From Luteibaculum sp964627445 (GTDB lineage Bacteria > Bacteroidota > Bacteroidia > Flavobacteriales_D > Luteibaculaceae): 64,000 nucleotides of DNA. The stretch lies in the NCBI GenBank assembly GCA_964627445.1, contig CAZVJF010000003.1:248001-312000 (forward strand). The letters are read 5' to 3'. Both the position numbers and the translations under genes were made by a program. Position 1 is the stretch's first letter. Each line of letters starts with the position of its first letter. This document shows positions 1 through 9,475 of the stretch, in pieces. The notes under the pieces are model-generated. The model did not search any database and was not told where the DNA came from. It saw only the letters and a list, made by a program, of their open reading frames with translations.

Positions 1-1
1 T

Positions 2-3000
2 GAGCCCGATGCACCTAGCGACATAAGCTTTTGCGGAGATAACAATCCTGCAGAGCTTTACATTCCTACTGAAGGTGTTTTAAAAGAATATTACTGGTAT
101 AACAGCAACGGAGATCTAATATCTAGCGACCCAGAGCGCGATTCTATTTTTGAGGTATCCGTGTCGGGGACGGAAACCATATCCTACCAGGTTTTATCGG
201 AAAACTGTGAATATACGGGCGCTATTCTGGTGAACCGCATTAGCAGCCCCTTACCCGAAGACACCACGAGTTGTGATGGTGAAAACATTGTTTTGGATGT
301 GGCGCAGTCCATAGCCGGAACCCAATACATATGGTCTAGCGATGCTTCCTTTAGCAACCGATTAAACGATAACAACAGCGACAGCGATATCTTGGTAGGG
401 CCCACGGAGAGCACGACATACTATTACCGCATCGTTACCGATGACTGTACCTTAGAAGACAGTATAACCGTAGCTCCGTTTTTAGTGGATCAACCCAGTG
501 ACACCACCATTTGCAATGGTGATGCCATAGCCTTGGGTTATATTTTACCCAGTTTTTCAGGATATACTTACCGGTGGTTGCCTGACCCGCAAATACCCGA
601 TCCCAATTCTCCCAACCCTACGGTATCTCCCGAGTTTAACCAGGCCTACCAGGTAGAAATTACATCGGCTGGATGTTCTAAGATTATAACGTTAGAAGTT
701 GAAGTTGTACGCTTTGACTACACCATAACCCCGGATACACTGATCTGTGATCCAAATACACCCATTGTTCTAGAAATATCTGCAGCCCAGCAAATGAATA
801 TAACCTGGAGCGATAATATAGACTTTACCAATAAGCTGAACACTGGGAACAACAGGTCTATAGGGGTATTGCCAGACCATGGCAGTTATACGTACTACGT
901 TCGGTTAGAGCGGGGGTTCTGTGAAAAGATTGACAGTGTTACGGTTTACAGTCATAATCCAGTAATACCAGATGTCACAGACTTATGCGACACGAATACA
1001 ACCGTGACTTTACTCAGTGATGGTCTGGGTCAAATAGAAACATTCCAATGGAGTACTACCCGCAACTTCAGCAATACATTAAACAACAACCCACAGGACT
1101 CTACCATAGATGTACAGGTAAAAACACCTACCTACTTTTACATCATGACCACGGCCACCAACTGCACCTACGTTGACAGTATTTTGGTGCGACCTTTTAT
1201 CGTAACCCTTACCGAGGATACACTGGTCTGCGACCCCAATGACCCCATCCTTCTGGAAGCGGCAAGCACCATTCCCAACAGCAAGTACTTCTGGAGTGAG
1301 ACCCTAGATTTTACCAATACACTAAATGGACCCAACGAGGGTAGCATCACGGTAAATCCTGCTAACCAAACGGAGCGCTACTACATCAATGTAACGGTAA
1401 ACGGTTGCGACTTCTTAGATAGCGTGGATGTTATTATTCACGAACCGATTAATACGAATCAACTCAATTATTGCGATACCCGAGACAGCTTAGAGCTGGT
1501 TTCGGATGGATTGGGCTTAATAACGCAGTATCGTTGGAGTTCCGATAAAAACTTCAGTACGCTGCTAAACGATAACCTTCAAGATTCCAGCGCCACGGTT
1601 AATCCAACCACCAATAGCTGGTACTACATTGAAACAGCTACGCCCTATTGCACGTATCTGGACAGCATTTTTGTAGAACCCTTCCTCATTGAGGTTTCGC
1701 CAGATACCTTTTTGTGTGACACCGGCTTAAACCTTGTTTTTGAGGCCAGTGGAGGATTTGAGAATGGAGATTTAGCTACCATTACCTGGGCGGAAAATAC
1801 AAGCTTCACACCACCTATACCGCCCAGTGGCCCCGGAAGAATTAACGTAAACTCTGGATCTGAGAGCACCACGTATTTTGTACAGCTAAGTGCAAGAGAT
1901 TGCGAGGTAATAGACAGCGCTCGTGTATTAATTCACGAACCCTTTGATGCCGAAGAGGTAGCCATATGCAATCCTACATCCTCCATTACGTTGGTATCCG
2001 ATGGTTTGGGGAACATCGATTCCTATGAATGGAGTAGCAATCGCGACTTTACCGATATGCTGAACGACAATACCAACGACTCCGATATTGTGGTGAACCC
2101 CGATGTAAGTGCTTGGTTTTACATCCGCACGCAATCTGAGTTTTGTGCGTTTGAGGACAGCGTATTTGTGAGGAGACACATACCGGGATTGGTTTCCGAC
2201 ACTTTGGTGTGCGATCCATTTACCCCAATAGATTTAACAGTAGACGGAAGTGGCATCACCACTTCCTTCACTTGGGATACGCTACCCGATTTTTCTTCCA
2301 ATCCGCCTTTCCCTACAGCTGGAAATGATTCCACCATTTCGGTACTACCCGATGAAACTACCACATATTATATTCGTCTGGAAAGCCAAAATTGCACCTA
2401 TATCGATAGCGTAACGGTTATTCGCTACGATACCGGTTTAGAGAATGATACCGCCTTGGTTTGCGAAGGCGATGATATTACAGTCTCGGTAAACAGCAAC
2501 GCAGAAACCTTGTCTTTTGAATGGAGTAACAACCTGGATTTTGATCCCGTGCTTTCCAACACGCCAACGTTTACGCGAAATAGCTCTCAAGCGGGTACTT
2601 ATTTTGTACGCATTGAAACGGCCAACTGCTTTTTTATTGATAGCGTAAATATTAGCCCATTTGTATTGCCTCCGCTAAACGACACTACCCTTTGCGATGG
2701 TAGCACCATGCAGTTAGGCTTTGATGCAGAGCCTTTTTCGGGCCTAATATACTCATGGGCGCCTTCACCCGATATACCCAATCCAACTGAACCCTACCCT
2801 ACCGTTACGTTTGGAACACAAGGAACCTTTACCTACACCCTTAATGTACGGGCACCGGGTTTAAACTGCCCAAAACAGCTTACGCAAACCATAACGGTGA
2901 AATCCATCATCGATAGCATAACACCCGACCAATTGTATTGCGACCCTAGCACACCCATAACGCTTGGTGCCTACAGCTTAGATCCTGGGAACAGCATCTT

Positions 3001-5173
3001 TGAGTGGAGCGATGATCCCAACTTTACAACCCTCTTAAACACCAATAACAACAACGAAATTGACGTGCAACCCACGGCTTCCACAACCTATTATGTACGA
3101 GTTGGAAACGGGGTCTGCAACGATGTTGCGGAAGTAACCCTGGAAATTGCCGAACCGCTGCCCTTCAACTCCTTTACCATCTGTGACCCAGACCAAGAGG
3201 TTACCTTGAGCCCTGTAGTACAAAACACGGTTCAAAATTACATTTGGAGCAGCAACCGCAACTTTACCGACACTCTTAACAATTTTCCAGATCCTGAGTT
3301 AACCATACTCCCGCAAGAAACCACCAAGTATTACTTGCTGCGCCAAGGGGAGTTCTGCGATGTAATTGACAGCGTGGAGGTGCTACGCTACCTTACTTTT
3401 TTACCCGAAGATACGTTGCTGTGTAACCCGACCAATCCCGTAGTGCTCAATGTTCCTGTGGCTGGATCTGGTAGTACTTTTACCTGGGATACCTTGCCCG
3501 ATTTCTCGAGCCCTATCCCTTTGAGTACCTCGGGAACGCTAACAGAAAATCCAACAGAAACCACCACCTACTACGTACGGGTGCAAGACAATGCTACCCA
3601 ATGTGAATACATAGACAGTATAAGCGTCCTTATTTTGGATTTGGATCTACCACAAGTCAAACAGTACATTTGTCAGCAAGGCGCGAGTCAAAGGCTAGAG
3701 GTAAACACAGATACCTTAAATACTAAAATTGCCTGGAGTACTTCTCCCCAATTCACACCCATTTTAAGCGCTAACAATACGTACTTTGCCAGACCCGACA
3801 CCTTAACCACTTACTATGTTCGGGTGCGCGCCAGAGGTTGTGAGTTTGTGGAACAAGTAGCGGTGAGCCCCTTTGAAATCCCGTCCTTGCCCAATGAAAT
3901 TATATGCAAAGGCACGAATTTCACACTAGGGCCTCAAGATCCAAGCCTATTTTTAGATGCCACTTACAACTGGGATCCAGACCCTTATGGTTTTATCAGT
4001 CCGACAGATTTAAACAACACAAATCCGCGGATTACTCCAGATACTACCAGTACCTATGTATTGAATTACGAGCAGGGGCCCTGCTTAGCCACGCTTAACC
4101 AACGTGTGGTGGTAGACTATGTAGGTCCGCTAATAGCCGATGCAAGTCCTTTTGCAGTCTGTAAACTCAATGAACCGATAACACTTTCTGCGCAAACCAT
4201 TGCACCGGTGCAAAGCTTTGAGTGGAGTCAAAACAGCACCTACACTCCATTAATAAATAAAGACGATCCTTTAGCAGACACCATAACCTACGAGCCGCAA
4301 AACGCTAATGAGACCATTTACCTGCGATGCACTAGTGCCAATGGTTGCCCATTTACCGATGAAATTGATTTGGAATTGGTCAGTACGGCTGCCAGCATCA
4401 TTGCTACTGATGAATTTTGTGTGGGCGACCCCATAGTACTAAGCATTAGTGCGGCTAGCTTTAACGTGGCTCCACAACAAGTGGTTTGGTCACCCGCAAG
4501 TATTATGTCTAAAAATCCTCCTGTTGGAACTTCCATCAACGCTTTTCCAGAAGATACGGTAACCGTACAGGCCAACATAATCTTTAATCCTTCCTGTCAG
4601 TTGCAAGCCAGCAAGTTTATCAAACCATCGCCCGTATATTCTTATGAGCCAGAGATTGCATTGGATGACCCCAATGTATACCTCACCCAGGAATTTACCC
4701 TCACCAACGTAAACCCAAGCACGCAGTTTAGCTCTTTCTGGGATCCGACCGGATTGGAAGGCGACCCCAACCTTAACTCGCAATCGTATGTAGCCGATAA
4801 TGAGTTGGATGTAATTGTATTGCGCACTTTCGATTTTATGTGCACGCGCAACGACACCTTCAGAATTGCACGGTACTACCAAGATTTAATTTGCGGACCT
4901 CCCAACATTTTCGTTCCCAATGCATTTTCACCCAATGGTGATGGTGAAAACGACATACTGCGCGTGCGTGGAAGTTTTGTAGACGAAATGCTCTTTAGAG
5001 TGTACGACCGATGGGGCCAGTTAATATTTGAAAGCCGCGACCAAGAGATCGGCTGGGATGGCACCTTTAAAGGCAAATTATTGAACCCCGCAGTTTATGT
5101 TTACTATGCGGAAGGTACCTGTTCCAACCAAGCACCTTTTTACATTCAAGGAAATGTTACGTTATTGCGCTAG
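2..5173 (+). CDS. Giant repeat adhesin with CHU_C (T9SS type B) domain, 5' partial
   Basis: Large cell-surface protein exported by the type IX secretion system. The frame is open from base 2 with no stop, and the translated start (CGDNNPAELY...) already looks like a repeat, so the true start lies left of the window; the GTG at 161 is internal. The 1723 visible residues hold about 18 Ig-like repeats of roughly 75-85 residues. Each starts near a C(D/N)P/G motif, contains a Y/F-x-W-S...F...LN core and T-T-Y-Y-x-R strand, and ends with a second Cys before DSV, suggesting one disulfide per repeat. The last ~90 residues are a gliding-motility C-terminal domain (VPNAFSPNGDGEND, YDRWGQL, GWDGTFKGK). 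It is followed after 47 bp by a paralog, then porP and ompA, a likely operon. Ligand unknown; adhesion is inferred from architecture. Confidence 0.9.
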   Translation, partial: EPDAPSDISFCGDNNPAELYIPTEGVLKEYYWYNSNGDLISSDPERDSIFEVSVSGTETISYQVLSENCEYTGAILVNRISSPLPEDTTSCDGENIVLDVAQSIAGTQYIWSSDASFSNRLNDNNSDSDILVGPTESTTYYYRIVTDDCTLEDSITVAPFLVDQPSDTTICNGDAIALGYILPSFSGYTYRWLPDPQIPDPNSPNPTVSPEFNQAYQVEITSAGCSKIITLEVEVVRFDYTITPDTLICDPNTPIVLEISAAQQMNITWSDNIDFTNKLNTGNNRSIGVLPDHGSYTYYVRLERGFCEKIDSVTVYSHNPVIPDVTDLCDTNTTVTLLSDGLGQIETFQWSTTRNFSNTLNNNPQDSTIDVQVKTPTYFYIMTTATNCTYVDSILVRPFIVTLTEDTLVCDPNDPILLEAASTIPNSKYFWSETLDFTNTLNGPNEGSITVNPANQTERYYINVTVNGCDFLDSVDVIIHEPINTNQLNYCDTRDSLELVSDGLGLITQYRWSSDKNFSTLLNDNLQDSSATVNPTTNSWYYIETATPYCTYLDSIFVEPFLIEVSPDTFLCDTGLNLVFEASGGFENGDLATITWAENTSFTPPIPPSGPGRINVNSGSESTTYFVQLSARDCEVIDSARVLIHEPFDAEEVAICNPTSSITLVSDGLGNIDSYEWSSNRDFTDMLNDNTNDSDIVVNPDVSAWFYIRTQSEFCAFEDSVFVRRHIPGLVSDTLVCDPFTPIDLTVDGSGITTSFTWDTLPDFSSNPPFPTAGNDSTISVLPDETTTYYIRLESQNCTYIDSVTVIRYDTGLENDTALVCEGDDITVSVNSNAETLSFEWSNNLDFDPVLSNTPTFTRNSSQAGTYFVRIETANCFFIDSVNISPFVLPPLNDTTLCDGSTMQLGFDAEPFSGLIYSWAPSPDIPNPTEPYPTVTFGTQGTFTYTLNVRAPGLNCPKQLTQTITVKSIIDSITPDQLYCDPSTPITLGAYSLDPGNSIFEWSDDPNFTTLLNTNNNNEIDVQPTASTTYYVRVGNGVCNDVAEVTLEIAEPLPFNSFTICDPDQEVTLSPVVQNTVQNYIWSSNRNFTDTLNNFPDPELTILPQETTKYYLLRQGEFCDVIDSVEVLRYLTFLPEDTLLCNPTNPVVLNVPVAGSGSTFTWDTLPDFSSPIPLSTSGTLTENPTETTTYYVRVQDNATQCEYIDSISVLILDLDLPQVKQYICQQGASQRLEVNTDTLNTKIAWSTSPQFTPILSANNTYFARPDTLTTYYVRVRARGCEFVEQVAVSPFEIPSLPNEIICKGTNFTLGPQDPSLFLDATYNWDPDPYGFISPTDLNNTNPRITPDTTSTYVLNYEQGPCLATLNQRVVVDYVGPLIADASPFAVCKLNEPITLSAQTIAPVQSFEWSQNSTYTPLINKDDPLADTITYEPQNANETIYLRCTSANGCPFTDEIDLELVSTAASIIATDEFCVGDPIVLSISAASFNVAPQQVVWSPASIMSKNPPVGTSINAFPEDTVTVQANIIFNPSCQLQASKFIKPSPVYSYEPEIALDDPNVYLTQEFTLTNVNPSTQFSSFWDPTGLEGDPNLNSQSYVADNELDVIVLRTFDFMCTRNDTFRIARYYQDLICGPPNIFVPNAFSPNGDGENDILRVRGSFVDEMLFRVYDRWGQLIFESRDQEIGWDGTFKGKLLNPAVYVYYAEGTCSNQAPFYIQGNVTLLR
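950..2419 (+). repeat. Three tandem ~490-bp in-frame supra-repeats inside the adhesin gene
   Basis: Units start at 950, 1436 and 1931 and end at 2419, giving lengths of 486, 495 and 489 bp, all multiples of three. Each unit is two Ig-like repeats of different types: one with an S-D-G-L-G motif (near 1014, 1500 and 1990), and one with a DT-x-x-CD start. The units are diverged at nucleotide level, so the duplication is old, but the alternation is regular. Confidence 0.7.
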
Positions 5174-5220
5174 TATGGCAGAAAAATGTAATACCCGCTT
5201 AACACCACGACCCTATTTTC

Positions 5221-8200
5221 GTGGATTCAAAACCATGTAACCTCGTGCACTTTTTCCGATTAAAATCCACCTTTTCCGTTTTTGCCCTTGTGCTCTGTTG
5301 GGGCACCGCTTGGTCGCAGGTTATTTGGGAGGAAAATTTTGAAGGCTATGGTGAGAAAGTGGTTTTGGGTTTAAATAAAAACCAAGACAACCCAGCCCCC
5401 GACTGGACCTCAAACGCAGGCGATTGCGATGGTGGAGGTAGCATTCAAGGGAATCTTTGGGTTGGAGATGATCATTGGGGAACCACGGCCAATGGAAGAT
5501 TTTTATGCCAGGATGTAGAAGGACTTACCTGCTGTGGCCCTGGTGGAACTTCTGATAATGAATTGGTAACCGAGATTATTACTTTGCCCCCTAGTACCGA
5601 TTTGGCAAGAATGGAAGTACAAATAACCATGGATGGTAGCCAAAATGATTTTGAGCCCTGCACTGGTGTTTGTGATAATGCAGAAGACCCCATTTCAGTA
5701 GCCATCAGCCTAGATGGTGGTCCTTTTAACGAGGTATGCAACAATGGCACCAACTGCAACCTCGATGTTTTTAACCAAAGCGGAATTTTCAGTTATTCGG
5801 CATCGGAGGAGTTTATTGAGGCCAGCACCGTTCAGTTCAAAATTATCACTGGAAACAAGGCACAAGACGAAAAATTTTACCTCGACCTTATACGGCTAGA
5901 GGGCTTTCCTGAGTTTACCTTAAATACAGCCAGCGGCTGTGCCAATTCCAATATTCAGGTTAGTGTATCGGGTGGATCTGCCACTGCAGACTACCAATAC
6001 AATTGGTCTACCACGGGCTTGGTCAGTAGCACTGGAGCCAGTGCTACTTACAACTTTGCCAGCACGGGCCAGCAGCCCATAAGTGTAGCTGTTGTAGCTG
6101 GCGGATGTACGCGCACCATAAACAGCAGTATTAATGTGCTCAACAGCTTGGATGCCCAGATAGCAGGACCCGATGGTTTGTGTGTTGGCGATATAGGCGA
6201 ATATGAGCTTACCGGGCCGTCCGCTGAAAATGGCAGTGTGATGTGGGATGGTGTTTTAGGTGCCCGGTTGGATGATGCCGATGAAAATCCCAACCGATAC
6301 CAGTTTGGCTCTACAGGTAGTTTTACCATAAAAGCAACCATAACCGATGGCGGATGCAGCGCAGAAATTTCAAAAGCCATTGCGGTAGAACCACGTCCTA
6401 CCCTTTCTGTATCTGCTTCGGAAAACGTTGCCTGCGGTGGAGCACCGATCAACTTAACAGCTACTACTACTGATGCAAACACGGTAGCATGGAGCACTGA
6501 TCCTGAGTTTAACAACCTAATTGGTACGGGAAGTCCTATTACCGTAAATCCAAATAGCGACACGATTTATTATGCAAGGGCTACAGGCAATTATTGCGAA
6601 GAAATAGCCAGCATCACCATTCCTGCCTTGGTTTCTCCGTTACCCGCAGAAGATTTGGTTTGCGACCGCACCAATGGCGTACAACTTAATGCTACGGTGA
6701 ACCAAGCTGGCACAGCGTACCAATGGTCTGAGGATCCCAACTTCACCACTATTTTTGCTACCACTCCTACTACAACGGTGAATCCTGGAAAAACCACCAA
6801 TTATTATGTACAGATAACCAGTGGCAACTGTGTAATTACCGACACCATAACGGTCTACGCGTTTGATACAGGTTTACCCGCACAAGAAGAAACTTGTAGA
6901 GATGGAGACGTAGCAGAATTAATAGCCAACTCCGATGGGTTAGGCAGTCGCTGGGCGTGGTCTACCAATGCCAACTTTTCGCCCATTCTCAGTGCAGATT
7001 CGGTGTATCGTGTGTCCCCCGAGAACAGCACTACCTACTATGTTAAAATCAGTACAGACTTTTGCGATTACGTGCAGCAGGTGGATGTAGTACCATTTAG
7101 GGCACCAGAGCTACAAAACATTACTGCATGTCTTGGGAACAATGTAACGCTGGGACCTCAAAACCCTGGAAACTATGCTGGCGCTACGTATTCCTGGAGC
7201 CCGATACAGTCCTCGTCTGCCAATCCCACAATCACGGCACAAGCCACTTCAGATTTTTCTTTAGAGATGACCTTCGGAAAATGTGAAGTTACCCTATCTC
7301 AGTCTGTATTTGTGGAATCCTTGCAAGGCTTCCTTCCTAACGCAGAACCCATTTTCTATTGTGACCCAGACGAGCCTATAACGATCGAGTCTAATGTGGG
7401 TGGAGCAGACATTGTAAATTACAGGTGGAGCAATGGTGGTGGGACTGTTGTAGGATCTGGACCATCCATCTCCTATGCACCTGGAGTAAATAATCTAGGA
7501 AAACTATTCCTAGAAGTACAGACCGCCAATGGTTGTAATTTCCTGGAGTCTGTTGATATTGATGGTGTTGGTGCTATACCGGGTATTATTAGTGAATATT
7601 ATTTCTGCAAAAATGATGGGGTACCGATTATTGTGGATACGGCTAGCAGTAGCTACAAAAACTACCCTCCGCAAGATATATTTTGGTCATCCAATCCCCC
7701 CAACCTATTTAACACTCCTTTCTCTAAAGGTATAGAGGTAGTAGCGTACCCTCAGACCTATGCTGAAGTTATTGTAAACTACGTATTCCCGGACAACTGC
7801 ATTCGCACGCGAACGGCCGCAATGGATTTATCTAAAGTATATTTTGCGTATCCACCCGATATGGCTGTTACAAAAAACAGTTTGTTTGAGGGAGAATCCT
7901 TTACGGTAGAAAATTTAAATCCACCGCCCGAACCTTCCATATTCACGAGTCGTGAAGACAGTATTTATTTTACCTGGATGACACTGGGAATTGAGGACGA
8001 TGACTCGCTTGTTTACCAAACTTATGAAGCCTCAAGCGACCTAGATTACGTATATTTCAAGATGGCCGATCCATTTTGTAGCTACATCGATTCGGTAGAT
8101 ATACGTTCTAGATTAACGGAGAAAGAATGTCGTGAACCTTTTGTTCCCAACGCTTTTTCTCCCAATGATGATGGCCAGAATGATAAGCTCCGTGTACGCG

Positions 8201-8400
8201 CTCCCAATTTAGAAGCGCTGTACTTTACCGTATATGACAGATGGGGCACCACCGTGTACGAAAGTGAAATACAAAGCGAGGGTTGGGACGGAACCTATAA
8301 AGGAAAGCCACTTAATCCGGGCGTGTACGTTTATTACGTAGAGGCTGCTTGTGGCCAAGAAATTTATAACTTGAAGGGAAATACCACCCTATTGCGATAA
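5221..8400 (+). CDS. Ig-like repeat adhesin with lectin-like N-terminus and CHU_C domain
   Basis: Secreted 1059-residue T9SS cargo. The start is GTG 5221: an in-frame stop lies at 5200 and no ATG precedes the signal peptide; GTG 5245 is the alternative. A hydrophobic signal ends near TAWSQ. Residues ~35-225 form a Cys/Gly/Asp-rich beta domain (ENFEGYG, WVGDDHWG, SISLDGGPF-like strands) resembling a carbohydrate-binding jelly roll; the family is not certain. Then come Ig/PKD-like repeats of the same two-Cys type as the upstream gene, and a C-terminal CHU_C domain (VPNAFSPNDDGQND, YDRWGTT, GWDGTYKGK). The last ~500 residues run in the same order as the upstream protein, so the two are tandem paralogs. 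The next gene (porP) begins one base after the stop. Confidence 0.88.
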   Translation: MDSKPCNLVHFFRLKSTFSVFALVLCWGTAWSQVIWEENFEGYGEKVVLGLNKNQDNPAPDWTSNAGDCDGGGSIQGNLWVGDDHWGTTANGRFLCQDVEGLTCCGPGGTSDNELVTEIITLPPSTDLARMEVQITMDGSQNDFEPCTGVCDNAEDPISVAISLDGGPFNEVCNNGTNCNLDVFNQSGIFSYSASEEFIEASTVQFKIITGNKAQDEKFYLDLIRLEGFPEFTLNTASGCANSNIQVSVSGGSATADYQYNWSTTGLVSSTGASATYNFASTGQQPISVAVVAGGCTRTINSSINVLNSLDAQIAGPDGLCVGDIGEYELTGPSAENGSVMWDGVLGARLDDADENPNRYQFGSTGSFTIKATITDGGCSAEISKAIAVEPRPTLSVSASENVACGGAPINLTATTTDANTVAWSTDPEFNNLIGTGSPITVNPNSDTIYYARATGNYCEEIASITIPALVSPLPAEDLVCDRTNGVQLNATVNQAGTAYQWSEDPNFTTIFATTPTTTVNPGKTTNYYVQITSGNCVITDTITVYAFDTGLPAQEETCRDGDVAELIANSDGLGSRWAWSTNANFSPILSADSVYRVSPENSTTYYVKISTDFCDYVQQVDVVPFRAPELQNITACLGNNVTLGPQNPGNYAGATYSWSPIQSSSANPTITAQATSDFSLEMTFGKCEVTLSQSVFVESLQGFLPNAEPIFYCDPDEPITIESNVGGADIVNYRWSNGGGTVVGSGPSISYAPGVNNLGKLFLEVQTANGCNFLESVDIDGVGAIPGIISEYYFCKNDGVPIIVDTASSSYKNYPPQDIFWSSNPPNLFNTPFSKGIEVVAYPQTYAEVIVNYVFPDNCIRTRTAAMDLSKVYFAYPPDMAVTKNSLFEGESFTVENLNPPPEPSIFTSREDSIYFTWMTLGIEDDDSLVYQTYEASSDLDYVYFKMADPFCSYIDSVDIRSRLTEKECREPFVPNAFSPNDDGQNDKLRVRAPNLEALYFTVYDRWGTTVYESEIQSEGWDGTYKGKPLNPGVYVYYVEAACGQEIYNLKGNTTLLR

Positions 8401-8401
8401 T

Positions 8402-9424
8402 ATGGTAAAATTCCTCACATACATTGGCTTACTTACCGCAGTCATACTGGGTGGTCATCGGCTTTTAGCGCAAGACTTGCACTTTAGCCACTTCAATAAA
8501 AACCCCCTGTATGTGAATCCTGCGCTGTCGGGTAAATTTAATGGCCGATATAAAGTTATGGCCATATCCAGAAACCAATGGAGTACCGTAACTACCCCCT
8601 ACCGCAGCTTTGGTGCGGTTTTGGAGTCTTCGTCTATTGGCGGGAAGTCACCGATAGGCTCGGCCATATCCTTGTATCGCGATGTTGCAGGTGACTCTCG
8701 GTTTACCACCACCAAAGCCGATGTGGGGGTTTCTTATACCCTACCCGTAAATTATAACCGCTCTGCGGTGGTTACTTTTGGAATTCAAGCCGGTTTGCAC
8801 CATTACGGCCTAGACTACAGCAAACTGCAATTTGATAACCAATATGTGGAAGAAAGTGGTTTTAACCCCAGCCTTCCCACCAACGAAAGTTTTGCTACCG
8901 ATAATATTTTGGCACCGTCTGGAAGTGCTGGTATAAGCTTTATCAAAGAACAACCCAATTATGTTGTCGTAGTTGGTGCAGGCGCTTACAACCTCTTTCA
9001 ATCCGATTTGGCCTTGTACCGCCAAGGTTTATCTACGGCCACCCAGAACATCCGTATGAATTACTACGGAAGTCTAGAGTATTTGTATAACGACTTTGTT
9101 TTAATTCCCTCCGTGCTGTTTACTCAGAGTTCGGTACTCAATGAAACCATCTTGAGCCTGCAAGCGCGCTACCAGAAAGACCCGTACTTCCCAGAAATTA
9201 CTGTAGGAGGAATGTATCGTCTTGGTGATGCCATAATAGGTACCATAGGCTTGGCCATGAGCCCTTGGGAGGTTGGTTTTTCTTATGATTTTAACACGTC
9301 CACCTTAGCCCGAGCCAGTCGAGGTTATGGCGCAGTGGAGGTTTTTATATCCTACATTATCGGTGCACCCGAAAAAGCTAATTCTAAAAAGAATAGATTT
9401 CAGGTATGCCCAAGCTTTATTTAA
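8402..9424 (+). CDS. PorP/SprF-family T9SS outer-membrane protein
   Basis: A 340-residue outer-membrane beta-barrel of the PorP/SprF family (TIGR03519 type). It has a signal peptide ending near LLAQD and the family start DLHFSHFNKNPLYVNPALSG followed by an RNQW motif, then alternating amphipathic strands. SprF-like proteins pair with a particular CHU_C protein and are needed for its export or surface retention. Its ATG lies one base after the adhesin stop, so it is almost certainly co-transcribed and probably serves the two upstream adhesins. A second family member is at 41199. Family assignment is firm; cargo pairing is inferred from position. Confidence 0.92.
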   Translation: MVKFLTYIGLLTAVILGGHRLLAQDLHFSHFNKNPLYVNPALSGKFNGRYKVMAISRNQWSTVTTPYRSFGAVLESSSIGGKSPIGSAISLYRDVAGDSRFTTTKADVGVSYTLPVNYNRSAVVTFGIQAGLHHYGLDYSKLQFDNQYVEESGFNPSLPTNESFATDNILAPSGSAGISFIKEQPNYVVVVGAGAYNLFQSDLALYRQGLSTATQNIRMNYYGSLEYLYNDFVLIPSVLFTQSSVLNETILSLQARYQKDPYFPEITVGGMYRLGDAIIGTIGLAMSPWEVGFSYDFNTSTLARASRGYGAVEVFISYIIGAPEKANSKKNRFQVCPSFI

Positions 9425-9475
9425 TGCGAGCTGCTACTTGGCAAGCTGTAAAAAGCACTTATTTTTAGGCGCTCA

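Noticed and set aside
950..2419. CRISPR-like array
   Set aside because: The periodicity is ~490 bp, in frame and protein-level, with no short identical repeats or spacers.
161..5173. GTG at 161 as the start of the first adhesin
   Set aside because: The frame is open back to base 2 with repeat-like sequence and no signal peptide follows 161, so the gene is truncated by the window edge.
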